Shown here one piece after another: positions 52,182 to 61,134 of a stretch of 64,000 bases of DNA; the stretch's first letter is position 1, and each line of letters starts with the position of its first letter. The notes beneath the pieces were generated by a model. The model ran no database searches, was not told the DNA's origin, and was given only the letters and a program-made list of their open reading frames with translations. This DNA is from Gammaproteobacteria bacterium (lineage in GTDB: Bacteria > Pseudomonadota > Gammaproteobacteria > Steroidobacterales > Steroidobacteraceae): contig JAQGOF010000004.1 of assembly GCA_028293745.1 (NCBI GenBank), forward strand, positions 1 through 64,000, written 5' to 3'. A program made the position numbers and the translations under genes.

Positions 52182-53264
52182 TCATCGCGCCGTAGGACTC
52201 TTCCGACCTGTCTGATTGTGCAGCGGCCGCGCGCGAACCGACTTCAGGGACGCCTTCAGGCCCGCCGCGAGACTCTGGCGCCGCAACAACCCGCGGAGGG
52301 CAACGGCAGGCTGCGCGCCGTTCAAGCGCGCCAGCCGCCCGTCAGCGTAGGCAGTCAGTATCTCCGGATGGATATAACACTTGCGGCAGATGGTTGGCGT
52401 ATTGCCAAGCCGCCTGGCGACAGCGGCTATCGTAGTGGCCAACTCGCGCTTTACCTCGCTTTGATTGCGAGCGGGTCTTTTACGCAACGACTGCAGGGCT
52501 TCGACTGTTGCAAACCAGGTACGAAAGTCCTTGGCGGTAAACGGCCCCCCACTGGCGTCCCGCAGGTAGTCATTGACGTCGGCCGAGTCGATCCGGTGCC
52601 GCTTGCCCTCGCGGTCTATCCATTGAAACAGCTCCTGGCCCGGGATATCGGCGCAGCGCCGCACGATCCGGGCCAGTGCCGGATCACTGACACGCACACA
52701 GTGGGCAATGCCACTCTTGCCTCGAAACTCAAAAGTCAGCTCGTCTCCGCGGACACTCACGTGTCGGTCACGCAGCGTGGTGAGGCCGAACGAGCCGTTG
52801 GAGCGCGCGTACTCCTCGTTACCAACTCGAACCAGCGTAAATTCCAGCAGCCTGACTACGGTCGCCAGCACTCGCGCGCGGGGCAACCCCGACTTGCGCA
52901 GGTCCTGGGCAACTCGCCGGCGGATGCGCGGAAGAATGCGCCCGAACTCCAGCATGCGGTCAAACTTCGCCGCGTCGCGGTGGGTACGCCAACTGGCGTG
53001 ATAGCGATACTGCTTGCGCCCGCGCGCGTCGCGCCCAGTGGCCTGCAGGTGGCCGCGAGGATTGCAGCAGATCCAAACGTCCTGGTACGCGGGCGGTATT
53101 GCCAGACTACGGATGCGCGCCAGCTGCGCAGGATCCGACACTTTTGTGCCATCAGGATGGAAATAGATGAAGTTGCGTCCGCGGCGCACCCGGCCGATAC
53201 CGGGTCTGCAATCGCTCGTGAATGCGAGATTGATCGACGATTCTCCCCCGTTCCGTGAGTCCAC
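52182..53264 (-). CDS. DNA topoisomerase IB (poxvirus-type)
   Basis: A 360-residue type IB topoisomerase. N-terminal GIGRVRRGRNFIYFHPDG and IPPAYQDVWICCNPRGHLQA match the bacterial family. The catalytic domain has RLLEFTLVRVGNEEYA, KSGIAHCVR, the Arg in DFRTWFATVEAL, and the nucleophilic Tyr in CRKCYIHPEI near residue 295. It relaxes supercoils by 3'-phosphotyrosine cleavage. Bacterial copies are often accessory and stress-linked, which fits the surroundings. A sigma-54-type site lies 155 bases upstream. Confidence 0.9.
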   Translation of the reverse strand: MDSRNGGESSINLAFTSDCRPGIGRVRRGRNFIYFHPDGTKVSDPAQLARIRSLAIPPAYQDVWICCNPRGHLQATGRDARGRKQYRYHASWRTHRDAAKFDRMLEFGRILPRIRRRVAQDLRKSGLPRARVLATVVRLLEFTLVRVGNEEYARSNGSFGLTTLRDRHVSVRGDELTFEFRGKSGIAHCVRVSDPALARIVRRCADIPGQELFQWIDREGKRHRIDSADVNDYLRDASGGPFTAKDFRTWFATVEALQSLRKRPARNQSEVKRELATTIAAVARRLGNTPTICRKCYIHPEILTAYADGRLARLNGAQPAVALRGLLRRQSLAAGLKASLKSVRARPLHNQTGRKSPTAR

Positions 53265-53419
53265 CTGCCGTGGTTAACCTGCGTTAACGGCCCGGCAAGC
53301 CCTGGCCGGCCCTGGGACTCTCTGGGTGGCTTTGAGGGTCTGTAGGACTGCTCTGACAGCACCTAGAGAAGCTTCCGGCCCCCTTCAGTCGTCCCCTTCC
53401 GACTTTGGCGAGCAGGCGC

Positions 53420-53435
53420 AGCAAGTACCTTGCCT
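53420..53435 (-). promoter_or_regulatory. Sigma-54-type site upstream of topoisomerase IB gene
   Basis: On the minus strand the site reads AGGCAAGGTACTTGCT, deviating from the consensus at two of sixteen positions, with exact GG-N10-GC spacing. The start site would be near 53409, giving a 145-base leader. The site lies within the leader of the divergent ECF sigma gene. Confidence 0.35.
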
Positions 53436-53487
53436 ACCAATCAACGGCATTGTCCGGGGTAGCCCGGGTAAAAAGGGTAGCAAGCAA

Positions 53488-54099
53488 ATGGTGACTGACG
53501 ACATGGTGGCCCTCGTGCCCCAACTGCATACCTTCGCACGCTCTCTCACCCGCGACGGCGTACGCGCAGACGACCTGGTACAGGAGGCGCTGATGCGCGC
53601 CTTCAACAACATTGACCGCTTCAGGCCAGGTACGAATCTGAAGGCCTGGCTGTTCACGATCGTACGCAACGAGCACTACTCGCAGCTGCGCCGCCGGAAG
53701 TTCGAGGCGCATGGAGTGGATACGGATCTTCTGCCGGAACCCAGTGTCCCGCCCGACCACGACGGTAAGCTGGAATTGCGCGATCTCAACCGGGCCCTGG
53801 CCTCACTTTCCCCAGGGCAGCGAACCGCGCTGATACTGGTCAGTGTCAGTGGCTTCTCGTACGAGGAAGCGGCAGCCATTTGCGGCTGCGCGGTCGGGAC
53901 CATCAAGAGCCGTGTGGCGCGCGCTCGCGAGACCTTGTTGCAAATGCTGGATGGCACGCTGCCGATCCCAGCCAGTGAGGTGGAGGAAGAGATCTCAGTT
54001 CTAACGCCGGTTGCGACACGGGGTACACCTCAGCGCGCTCCCGCGCCACGGATGGGCGTGCGGGCTCCCGTGAGAATCGCCGCCGCGGCAGTATCGTAG
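53488..54099 (+). CDS. ECF RNA polymerase sigma factor, EcfG-like
   Basis: A 203-residue group IV sigma factor. Region 2 is LTRDGVRADDLVQEALMRAF and FRPGTNLKAWLFTIVRNEHYSQLRRRK, a pattern recalling EcfG-type general stress sigmas. Region 4 is LSPGQRTALILVSVSGFSYEEAAAICGCAVGTIKSRVARARE. A tail of about 45 residues rich in Pro, Arg and Ala follows. The ATG at 53488 is set by region 2. No anti-sigma or PhyR-type gene adjoins it. It may control the surrounding stress genes. Confidence 0.85.
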   Translation: MVTDDMVALVPQLHTFARSLTRDGVRADDLVQEALMRAFNNIDRFRPGTNLKAWLFTIVRNEHYSQLRRRKFEAHGVDTDLLPEPSVPPDHDGKLELRDLNRALASLSPGQRTALILVSVSGFSYEEAAAICGCAVGTIKSRVARARETLLQMLDGTLPIPASEVEEEISVLTPVATRGTPQRAPAPRMGVRAPVRIAAAAVS

Positions 54100-54136
54100 C
54101 GGCCGTGAGGTAGCGGCCGCGAGTCCGGCGTTGATC

Positions 54137-54625
54137 TCAGCTCGCTCCGGCGAGCTGGGACAGCGCCGGGCCGGTGACGCGGTACGTCGTCCAGTCATCC
54201 AGCGGCACCGCACCGAGGTTGCGATAGAAGCGGATGGAGGGCTCATTCCAATCCAACACCGCCCACTCCAGCCGCCCACACCCCCTGCTGACGGCCGTCG
54301 CGGCGAGCCAGGTGAGCAGGCAGCGCCCTACTCCATGGCCACGCGCTTCGGGACGGACGTACAGATCCTCGAGATAGATTCCAGCCCGGCCCAGGAAAGT
54401 CGAGAAGTTGTGGAAGAACAGCGCGAACCCAACCGGTTCGCCGTTCAAACACGCGAGTACGACCTCGGCGTAGGGACGGCCACCGAATAGAGCCTCGCGC
54501 AGCATTCCCTCGGTAGCGACAACCTCATGCTCCAGATGCTCGTACTTCGCAAGGTCGCGGATGAACTGCAGGATGACGCCGACGTCGCCTTCATCCGCGG
54601 GACGGATTGTGATCGCTTCGCTCAT
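54137..54625 (-). CDS. GNAT family N-acetyltransferase
   Basis: A 162-residue acetyltransferase. ITIRPADEGDVGVILQFIRDLA starts the fold, and the acetyl-CoA loop is LYVRPEARGHGVGRCLLTWLA. GRLEWAVLDWNEPSIRFYRNLGA is typical of diamine acetyltransferase-like members. Substrate could be a polyamine or amino acid; not determinable. ACGAGAG precedes the ATG at 54625; a TTG at 54649 overlaps the ppc stop. Confidence 0.8.
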   Translation of the reverse strand: MSEAITIRPADEGDVGVILQFIRDLAKYEHLEHEVVATEGMLREALFGGRPYAEVVLACLNGEPVGFALFFHNFSTFLGRAGIYLEDLYVRPEARGHGVGRCLLTWLAATAVSRGCGRLEWAVLDWNEPSIRFYRNLGAVPLDDWTTYRVTGPALSQLAGAS

Positions 54626-54645
54626 TGCGCTCTCGTTATTCAGCC

Positions 54646-57375
54646 TCAACCCGTGCTCTGCAGGCCCTGCGCGATACCACTGATACTGGCGAGCAATGCT
54701 TCGAACAGATCACGGTCGCGCCGCCCATCCGCGCGCCAGCGCTGCAACAGGTCAACCTGCATCAGGTTCATGGGATCCACATAAGGATTTCGCAGCCGGA
54801 TGGAGCGCTGCAGGGTCGGTTCCGAATCCAACAATGCGCCCGATGTCTTGATGGCCAGCACGTGCTCGCACGCCGCCGCGTATTCGCTGCGGATCCGCGG
54901 GAAGAAGCGGCGCAGCGATGCGGGAGCCAGTATTTCGTAGACCAGCGCAATCTCCAGATCGGTGCGGGCCAGCATGGTCTCGATATCGTCGATGAGATTG
55001 CGCAGAAAGAACCAGTTTGCGTAGGCATCGCGAAGCTGCCCTATGCCCCACTCGGCAATCGCCGCGGCGAGACCTGTGCCGGCACCGTACCAGCCTGGAA
55101 TCATATGCCGCGTTTGTGTCCACGCGAACACCCAGGGCACTGGCATCAGTCCTTCCAGGCCCTCCGCCTCGGTGCGATGGACCGGACGCGAGCCGATCTG
55201 CATACGCTCAATGACATCGATGGGTGTCACGGCACGGAAGTAGTCGTAGAAGTCACTCTCGGCGTACACCAGCGCCCGATATGCCTCACGGCTTGCAGCG
55301 GCGACAGTTCCGGCACACTTCAGGTGCGCCGGGGCATCGAGAGCCAGCATTCCACGCTGAGCAGACGAAGTGGCCAGAGCAAGGGCGCTGAAAGCGCGCT
55401 CCAAAGTCCTCATCGCAATGGGCCGCAACCCATAACTCTGTTGAACCGCCTCCCCCTGCTCCGTCAGCCGCAACACGCCGTTGATGGCACCCGCAGGCGC
55501 CGCTTTCACAAGCGCATCTATGCGGCCTCCGCCGCGTGCAATGCTTCCACCCCGAGCATGAAACACGACGTGACGCTCATCGGCAGCAGCGAGTGTCTGG
55601 GCAAGTGCCCGCTGCGCCTGGTGCGTCGCGAACCGGGACGCAAACAGGCCACCTTCCTTGTTGCCGTCGGAGTATCCGATCAGCACGCACTGAGTGCGCC
55701 CATGCGCTTCCAGGTGTCGCCGATACAAGGGATCCGCCAACAGCTCCTGCATCGTCTCGCCACACCGTTCGAGAGCACTAAGCGACTCAAACTGCGGAGC
55801 AATATCGAGCGCAACCTCACCTGTATGCTTGTCATACGCCTCCGCCCACCGTGCGAGCAGAAGTGCAGCAAGCACATCGTCCGCCGCCGTCGCGCCACTG
55901 ACTACGAAATACCCCACGGCGGCCGGCCCATAGCGATGCCTGCCTTGCATGATCGCGTCGAACACCGCGAGATTGCGTTTACCCAGCGCATCGAGCTCGA
56001 CCCTGGGGCCCAGATCCTTTTCCAGGGCATTGGCCAACAATTGCCGACGTTCCGCGCTCGAGCGCCGAAGCCAATCCGGGTCATCCAGACCACGGGCGAC
56101 CACCTCGTGCAGCACGGAGGCATGTTGACGGATATCCAGCGTCGCCAGGTGAAAGCCGAAAGTATCAATCCGGCGCAGCAGGCGCTGAACGTAGAACAGC
56201 CCCGCGCTCGTTCCTTTGTTGGCCTGCAGACTCGTAGCTACGAGTCGCACATCCGCACGAAACTGCCTCAGGTGCTGATAGCCGTTGGGCCTGCCGTCAT
56301 AGGTGTGACGCAGCCGCTCGCCGATCTGAGCGAAGAACACTCGATACGGCATGCGGTCGTGGCGAGCCGGTGTAGTAGCCCGGGCACCGGGCAGCAACAC
56401 CATGTATTCCTCAATTCGCTTCGACAGCTCGGGGGAAACGCTCGTGCGGCTTGCACTCTGTGAGAGGCGTTGCGCCAGCGTCTGGCAATCCTTGAAGTAG
56501 GCGTTGACTATGACGCGCTGCTGGCGGGCGAGCGTCTCGCGAATCGTCTTCGCGTGAACGTCGGGATTACCATCCATGTCACCCCCGACCCACGATCCGA
56601 AATGCAACAGCGCGGGAAATTCGAGCGAATCCACTGGCGCCCCATAGACCTTCTCCAGCGCCTGCGCAATCTCCTCATAGAACGCCGGGACCACACGGTA
56701 GAGAATCTCAACGAGATAGAAAAGTACGTGCTCCCGCTCATCTGCGACCGTCAGCTTTTCCCGTGGATGGTCCTCCGTCTGCCACCCTGCGGTCAGCTCG
56801 ATACGAATGCTGTTCCACAACCGCCGCACCTCGTTCGGTGTCAGGGTTGGATCGAGCCGGTCCAGCAGGTGCTCGGCAATACGCTGCTGTTTCGTCAGGA
56901 TGGTCTGCCGGGTCGATTCGGTGGGATGCGCCATGAACACCGGCTCGATGCGCAGCGTGCCCAGCAGATCCATCACTTGCTTGAGCGTGAGCCCACGAGC
57001 CTTGAGCGCCGCGATGGCGTCCTCCACTCCGCCGGGCTGCGGCCGCTGACTGTCCTTGAGGAAGTATTGGCGCCGCCGCCGGATGCGATGGACCTTCTCC
57101 GCCAGATTGACCGCCTGGAACCACGTCAGGAAAGCGCGGACCAGATCTCGTGCCAATGCAGGCGGACGACCCCGTACGCGGGCCGCCAGCTCGAGCGCGG
57201 CCTTCTCGTCTCCATCGCGACGTTGGATGGCGGCTACGCGGTCGTGCTCGACCAGCTCGAACAGCTCAGGTCCGCCCTGCTCCAGGAGGATGTCGCCCAC
57301 GAGCGCACCGAGCGCATGCACATCGTCACGCAGCGCCTCATGCTTCGGCGGAAAATGTATCTCTGACCTATTCAT
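54646..57375 (-). CDS. ppc: Phosphoenolpyruvate carboxylase
   Basis: A 909-residue enzyme making oxaloacetate from PEP and bicarbonate. Catalytic His lies in VFMAHPTESTRQ near residue 148. GSWVGGDMDGNPDV and LDIRQHASVLHE are present. The mobile loop reads FHARGGSIARGGG near 605, where most enzymes have FHGRGG. The C-terminus QSTG stands in for the usual QNTG, with key residues kept. The start at 57375 overlaps the VOC gene stop by 8 bases; a longer frame begins at 57399. Confidence 0.95.
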   Translation of the reverse strand: MNRSEIHFPPKHEALRDDVHALGALVGDILLEQGGPELFELVEHDRVAAIQRRDGDEKAALELAARVRGRPPALARDLVRAFLTWFQAVNLAEKVHRIRRRRQYFLKDSQRPQPGGVEDAIAALKARGLTLKQVMDLLGTLRIEPVFMAHPTESTRQTILTKQQRIAEHLLDRLDPTLTPNEVRRLWNSIRIELTAGWQTEDHPREKLTVADEREHVLFYLVEILYRVVPAFYEEIAQALEKVYGAPVDSLEFPALLHFGSWVGGDMDGNPDVHAKTIRETLARQQRVIVNAYFKDCQTLAQRLSQSASRTSVSPELSKRIEEYMVLLPGARATTPARHDRMPYRVFFAQIGERLRHTYDGRPNGYQHLRQFRADVRLVATSLQANKGTSAGLFYVQRLLRRIDTFGFHLATLDIRQHASVLHEVVARGLDDPDWLRRSSAERRQLLANALEKDLGPRVELDALGKRNLAVFDAIMQGRHRYGPAAVGYFVVSGATAADDVLAALLLARWAEAYDKHTGEVALDIAPQFESLSALERCGETMQELLADPLYRRHLEAHGRTQCVLIGYSDGNKEGGLFASRFATHQAQRALAQTLAAADERHVVFHARGGSIARGGGRIDALVKAAPAGAINGVLRLTEQGEAVQQSYGLRPIAMRTLERAFSALALATSSAQRGMLALDAPAHLKCAGTVAAASREAYRALVYAESDFYDYFRAVTPIDVIERMQIGSRPVHRTEAEGLEGLMPVPWVFAWTQTRHMIPGWYGAGTGLAAAIAEWGIGQLRDAYANWFFLRNLIDDIETMLARTDLEIALVYEILAPASLRRFFPRIRSEYAAACEHVLAIKTSGALLDSEPTLQRSIRLRNPYVDPMNLMQVDLLQRWRADGRRDRDLFEALLASISGIAQGLQSTG

Positions 57376-57751
57376 GCCACTTATTGGCGTTCTCAGCAAA
57401 ATCTGACCGCTGCACTCGCACGACGCAAAAGCGCTGGCCCGTAGGCGCCTCCATGACCCACCACGTGCGAACCTGCCCGACGCGCTTCGCGCCCAGCTTT
57501 TCCAGGCGTTTCACTTCAGCCTCAATGTCATCGGCCTCAATGTCCAGGTGCACGCGGCTGGGGTGCTCGACCTTCTGCACTTCTATGTGCAGATCGTCGG
57601 ATGGCGTGTCGAACAGCCGGTAACCGGTGTCCTCGGCACTGGCGGATTTCTTCAGCGAGTAGCCCAGCGCCTGGCTCCAGAAGCGCGCGGCCTGATCGAC
57701 GTCGTCGGTGCGGCAGTCGATGATGAATCCTGCGAGTCGGCTCTTGTGCAC
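57368..57751 (-). CDS. VOC family (glyoxalase-like) protein
   Basis: A 127-residue single-module vicinal oxygen chelate protein. The pattern FIIDCRTDDVDQAARFWSQALGYS, LHIEVQKVEHPSRVHLDIEADDIEAEVKRLEKLGA and APTGQRFCVVRVQ is typical. It could bind a metal or act in resistance; no substrate can be assigned. The first strand FIIDC and VHLDIE supply candidate ligands. It overlaps the ppc start by 8 bases. Confidence 0.8.
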   Translation of the reverse strand: MHKSRLAGFIIDCRTDDVDQAARFWSQALGYSLKKSASAEDTGYRLFDTPSDDLHIEVQKVEHPSRVHLDIEADDIEAEVKRLEKLGAKRVGQVRTWWVMEAPTGQRFCVVRVQRSDFAENANKWHE

Positions 57752-57801
57752 AATATTTCTCCGTTGTACCCGGGGACGCCATTCTAGCGGACCGGGCAGG
57801 C

Positions 57802-59778
57802 TCAGCCCGCCAGCAGGACCGATTCCGCCCGTGCGAGATCTTCGGGTTGGCCGTAAATCACGACGATGTCGCCATCGCGCAGTATGGTATCGCCGGCCGG
57901 CTCACGGCCCATGATTCCCTGGCGCCTCACGCCCGTGAAGGTGACTTCCATGCCCCGGCTGCGCACATCGTGCAGGGTGCGGCCGACCGCCCATGCCCCG
58001 GGCGGAATCACGACCGACCTCAGCTCTTCCCGGTGATCGAGAGACTCGTCAAAGGGACGTGGATCACCGCGCGGCACGATGTTCCGCAGGACAGAGTATC
58101 GGTTGTTACGGATTTCTCCGATGGCGCGCACGACGCGTGTCACCGGGACATGCAACAACATCAACACGTGCGAAACCAGCATCAGGCTCGCCTCGAACGT
58201 CTCAGGTACGACATCCGTGGCGCCTGCATCCTGTAGCTCCTTGAGGCGGCCGTCATCCTGAGTGCGCACCAGCACGGGTACCTTCGGGCGGAGGCGGCGG
58301 ATGCTATGAAGAATTCCTATCGATGTGCGTGGATCCGAGAAGCTGATGACGACGGCGCTCGCGTGTTCGAGACCCGCTTTCGCGAGCATCTCCTCATCGG
58401 ATGAATCGCCGTACAACACCGGGTCGCCGGCCTGGCGGGCCGCGCGGATTCGAGCGGGGTCGAGATCGACTGCGATGTACTCGAAGCCCTGTGACTCGAG
58501 CACCCGCCCGATGTTCTGCCCGACACGGCCAAACCCGCACAGGATGACGTGCTCGCGGTGCGCGATCTCGCTCGTCGCCGCGTCCTCGCGCTCGATTGCA
58601 GTTCCGGGCGGCCCCTTCTCTCCCAGCAGAAAGCGTGCGATCCGCTTGTTGTTATTGAGGACGAACGGACTCAAGACCATCGACAGGACCAGCGCCACCA
58701 GCAACGGCTCGCCGAGCGTGGCCGGTATCACGCGGGACTGCAGACCGATGGTGCACAGAGCGATGCCAAATTCGCCACCGATCGAGATCACGATACCTGT
58801 GCGCAACGCCTTGAATCTCGTCGTCGTAAACGGCCGTGCCACGAGTGCGGCGATGGCCGCCTTCAACATGTACATGCCCACCAGAATGGTGGATACCAGG
58901 CCGATCCCTGCAATCAGCAAGTGCACATCCAGCAGCATTCCCACCGAGATGAAGAACATACCGAGCAGGATGTCGCGGAACGGGCGGATGGCCGCTTCGA
59001 TCTGATGGCGGTATTCCGTCTCCGCCAGCATCATTCCCGATAGGAAGGCGCCCAGGGCCAGGGACAGGCCGGAGACGCTGGATATCCAGGCGGAGGCCAG
59101 CACGACGAGGAGCACGGTGAGCGTGAACAGTTCGCGCAGCCGGCTATGTGCAATCTCATGAAACAGCGGCCGCATCAGCCAGCGGCCGGCCGCGAGCACC
59201 ACGACGACGGAGAGTGCACCGCCGATCACAGCCAGGCCGCTTTCGCGCAGGTCGAAGTGGCCTTTGCCGCTTGCAAGTGCGGCGACGAGCGCCAGGAGTG
59301 GCACGAATGCCAGGTCCTGGAAGAGCAGCATGCTGAAGGCGAGACGCCCGTGAGTACGATTGAGCTCGGCCCGCTCAGTGAGCTGTTGCAGGAGAATTGC
59401 GGTCGAGCTCATCGCAATCGCGCCACCCACCACGATCGCCGTCAGCCATTCCAGGCCGAGCAGCCAGGCAATGAGCGCGAAAACGGCCGTGGTGGCCACG
59501 ACTTGCGCCGCGCCCAGACCGAAGACCTCCCGCCGCATGGCGACCATGCGCGGCAGCGAAAACTCGAGACCCAGCGTGAAGAGCAGAAAGGCAACGCCTA
59601 ACTCGCCCAGCAACGCCGTGGTCTGGGATTCGGACACAACCCCGAACGCGTGCGGACCCAATGTGAGACCGACAGCGAGATACGCCAACGTCGCAGGCAG
59701 TCCCATCCGCCGCACGACGGTCACCGCGAATACCGCGGCGGCAAGGAGAATGAGTACTTGTGAAAGCGGCTCGGTCAT
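57802..59778 (-). CDS. KefB/YbaL-type cation:proton antiporter with RCK domains
   Basis: A 658-residue protein. The first 380 residues are a CPA2 antiporter (LAYLAVGLTLGPHAFGVV, LGVAFLLFTLGLEFSLPR, GGAIAMSSTAILLQQLTERAELN, LLFQDLAFVPLLAL). A TrkA-N Rossmann domain follows (VILCGFGRVGQNIGRVLE, VALYGDSSDEEML-like region) and a TrkA-C domain ends the chain (VTFTGVRRQG, DIVVIYGQPEDLARAE). It probably exports K+ for H+ under control of a bound nucleotide or glutathione-type ligand. Start at 59778. Confidence 0.9.
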   Translation of the reverse strand: MTEPLSQVLILLAAAVFAVTVVRRMGLPATLAYLAVGLTLGPHAFGVVSESQTTALLGELGVAFLLFTLGLEFSLPRMVAMRREVFGLGAAQVVATTAVFALIAWLLGLEWLTAIVVGGAIAMSSTAILLQQLTERAELNRTHGRLAFSMLLFQDLAFVPLLALVAALASGKGHFDLRESGLAVIGGALSVVVVLAAGRWLMRPLFHEIAHSRLRELFTLTVLLVVLASAWISSVSGLSLALGAFLSGMMLAETEYRHQIEAAIRPFRDILLGMFFISVGMLLDVHLLIAGIGLVSTILVGMYMLKAAIAALVARPFTTTRFKALRTGIVISIGGEFGIALCTIGLQSRVIPATLGEPLLVALVLSMVLSPFVLNNNKRIARFLLGEKGPPGTAIEREDAATSEIAHREHVILCGFGRVGQNIGRVLESQGFEYIAVDLDPARIRAARQAGDPVLYGDSSDEEMLAKAGLEHASAVVISFSDPRTSIGILHSIRRLRPKVPVLVRTQDDGRLKELQDAGATDVVPETFEASLMLVSHVLMLLHVPVTRVVRAIGEIRNNRYSVLRNIVPRGDPRPFDESLDHREELRSVVIPPGAWAVGRTLHDVRSRGMEVTFTGVRRQGIMGREPAGDTILRDGDIVVIYGQPEDLARAESVLLAG

Positions 59779-59836
59779 CGCGGCCAGTTTCACGGAATTC
59801 TGGCAGCCTGTCAGCTACCAGGTGGGACGATGACTG

Positions 59837-60196
59837 TCAGCCACCCATCAGGACGGTGGTGTCGTAACTCTCGAAGCCGTTGATGGCGCGTCCATACGCA
59901 TTGTAGACCAGACGCTCCGCGACCTTGTCGGCGCGAGGCGAGAGAAGCATGCGCAACACGACATCATCCGCAGGCCGCGTTGCATCCTCTGCCAGGAGCT
60001 GTTCGATCACGCGTGTCAGCCGGTGAGTCAGTTCGTTTACGAAGCGCAGGTGAGCCGTATCGTGTACGTCTTCGACGGTCGGTCCGTAGGTGCCGCGGGC
60101 TTCCTGGGAGAGCTCGTGAAGAAACATGTTCAGCAGCCGCGCCTTGTCGAGCAGCCGCATCTCCGTAAAGTACTCGATTTCGGACTTCAGGTTCAT
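59837..60196 (-). CDS. Hypothetical helical protein of the TolQ/ExbD operon
   Basis: A 119-residue protein I do not recognise. It is soluble and mostly helical (EIEYFTEMRLLDKARLLNMF, LRFVNELTHRLTRVIEQLLAED, ADKVAERLVYNAYGRAI) with no signal peptide. Its ATG overlaps the stop of the TonB-like gene as ATGA, so it is translated with it. A cytoplasmic accessory role in the TolQ-ExbD-TonB-like system is inferred from position only. Confidence 0.65.
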   Translation of the reverse strand: MNLKSEIEYFTEMRLLDKARLLNMFLHELSQEARGTYGPTVEDVHDTAHLRFVNELTHRLTRVIEQLLAEDATRPADDVVLRMLLSPRADKVAERLVYNAYGRAINGFESYDTTVLMGG

Positions 60197-61122
60197 GACG
60201 GGAAGAAGTCGATCGGCTTGGTCGTCGTGATGCTCTCGACGTCCTTGGGGTCGAAATGGAACAGACGTACGCGGGCTACGATCTTGCCTTCCAGATCCGG
60301 GTCATTCAATTCGCTGGAGACCACACGGCACATCGTGATCTCGCCGGTAGGCGCGATGGTGAATTCCAGTACGAGCTTGCCCTGCAACTCCGCTCTATCG
60401 CGCAAGGCGCGGTTATAGAGGCCATAGATGGCGCCCTTGTTGCGATCGAATACCAGCTCGATCTCCTCACGCGAGCGGGCGGCCTTGCCACTCGTGCCGG
60501 TCCGGGTCGGGCCGCGGCTGTCGAGACCGCTGCGCGCAATCGTCGAGGTGACGGCGGTCGTGTCGTGTCCGGTCAGCGAGCCTGCGCCCGTACCGAATCC
60601 GCGGCTGCTGTTCGAGGAGGTGATCCCTCCGCTTCCCGCGCCGACCTTGGAAGTGATCATGGAGCGCTCGGCATGCGAATCCGCACCCACGGCGCCCGAC
60701 AGGTTCTTCGTCTGTGTCAGCGGAGTCAGATCCATCTGCTCGCGCAGGTCAGCGAGCTCGTCCTTCACACGGTTGAGCGACTTCTGCGCCTTCTCGTGCG
60801 CGAGCTGCTTACGATCCACCGGAGGTGGAATCGGAATGGGCTTCTTCTCCACCTCCAGCGGCTTCGGCTTCTCCTTGACCACCGGCGGCGGCGGCGGTGG
60901 CGGCTTCGGCTTCTCCTCGATCATGACGCGCGCCAGGCGCTGCGGCACTTCGGTTTCGGCCGCAGTCGGCTTCGGGCTGGGCAGCAGCGGAAACAGGATG
61001 CCCAATATCAGGAACAGGATCAGCAGTACGCGCAGGATTTTGCGGAAACGCGAGCTCGACTCGGCATCGCCTTCCCAAGGCAGCTCGTATTCGCGGTAAA
61101 AAGGGGTAATGACGCTGGCCAT
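60193..61122 (-). CDS. TonB-like energy transducer (AgmX/PglI C-terminal type)
   Basis: A 309-residue bitopic protein: cytoplasmic start, one membrane span (ILRVLLILFLILGILFPLLP), a Pro/Lys-rich periplasmic stalk (EEKPKPPPPPPPVVKEKPKP), a Ser/Gly-rich linker, and a C-terminal domain (EIELVFDRNKGAIYGLYNRAL, LQGKLVLEFTIAPTGEITMC) like AgmX/PglI of gliding Myxococcus and TonB. With TolQ and two ExbD proteins it would couple proton motive force to an outer-membrane process. The gene lies 12 bases after the second ExbD gene. Confidence 0.85.
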   Translation of the reverse strand: MASVITPFYREYELPWEGDAESSSRFRKILRVLLILFLILGILFPLLPSPKPTAAETEVPQRLARVMIEEKPKPPPPPPPVVKEKPKPLEVEKKPIPIPPPVDRKQLAHEKAQKSLNRVKDELADLREQMDLTPLTQTKNLSGAVGADSHAERSMITSKVGAGSGGITSSNSSRGFGTGAGSLTGHDTTAVTSTIARSGLDSRGPTRTGTSGKAARSREEIELVFDRNKGAIYGLYNRALRDRAELQGKLVLEFTIAPTGEITMCRVVSSELNDPDLEGKIVARVRLFHFDPKDVESITTTKPIDFFPS

Positions 61123-61134
61123 GTTGCTTCGCTA

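Noticed and set aside
52083-53258. Plus-strand open frame of 391 codons
   Set aside because: Antisense to the topoisomerase IB gene with its intact catalytic Tyr; no domain features.
53273-53288. Two GTTAAC palindromes 10 bp apart upstream of the ECF sigma gene
   Set aside because: Six-base palindromes are common; the site lies over 200 bp from the start codon, with no other support.
54625-56463. Plus-strand open frame of 612 codons
   Set aside because: Antisense to ppc, which has all catalytic motifs. No family features; a shadow of GC-rich codon use.
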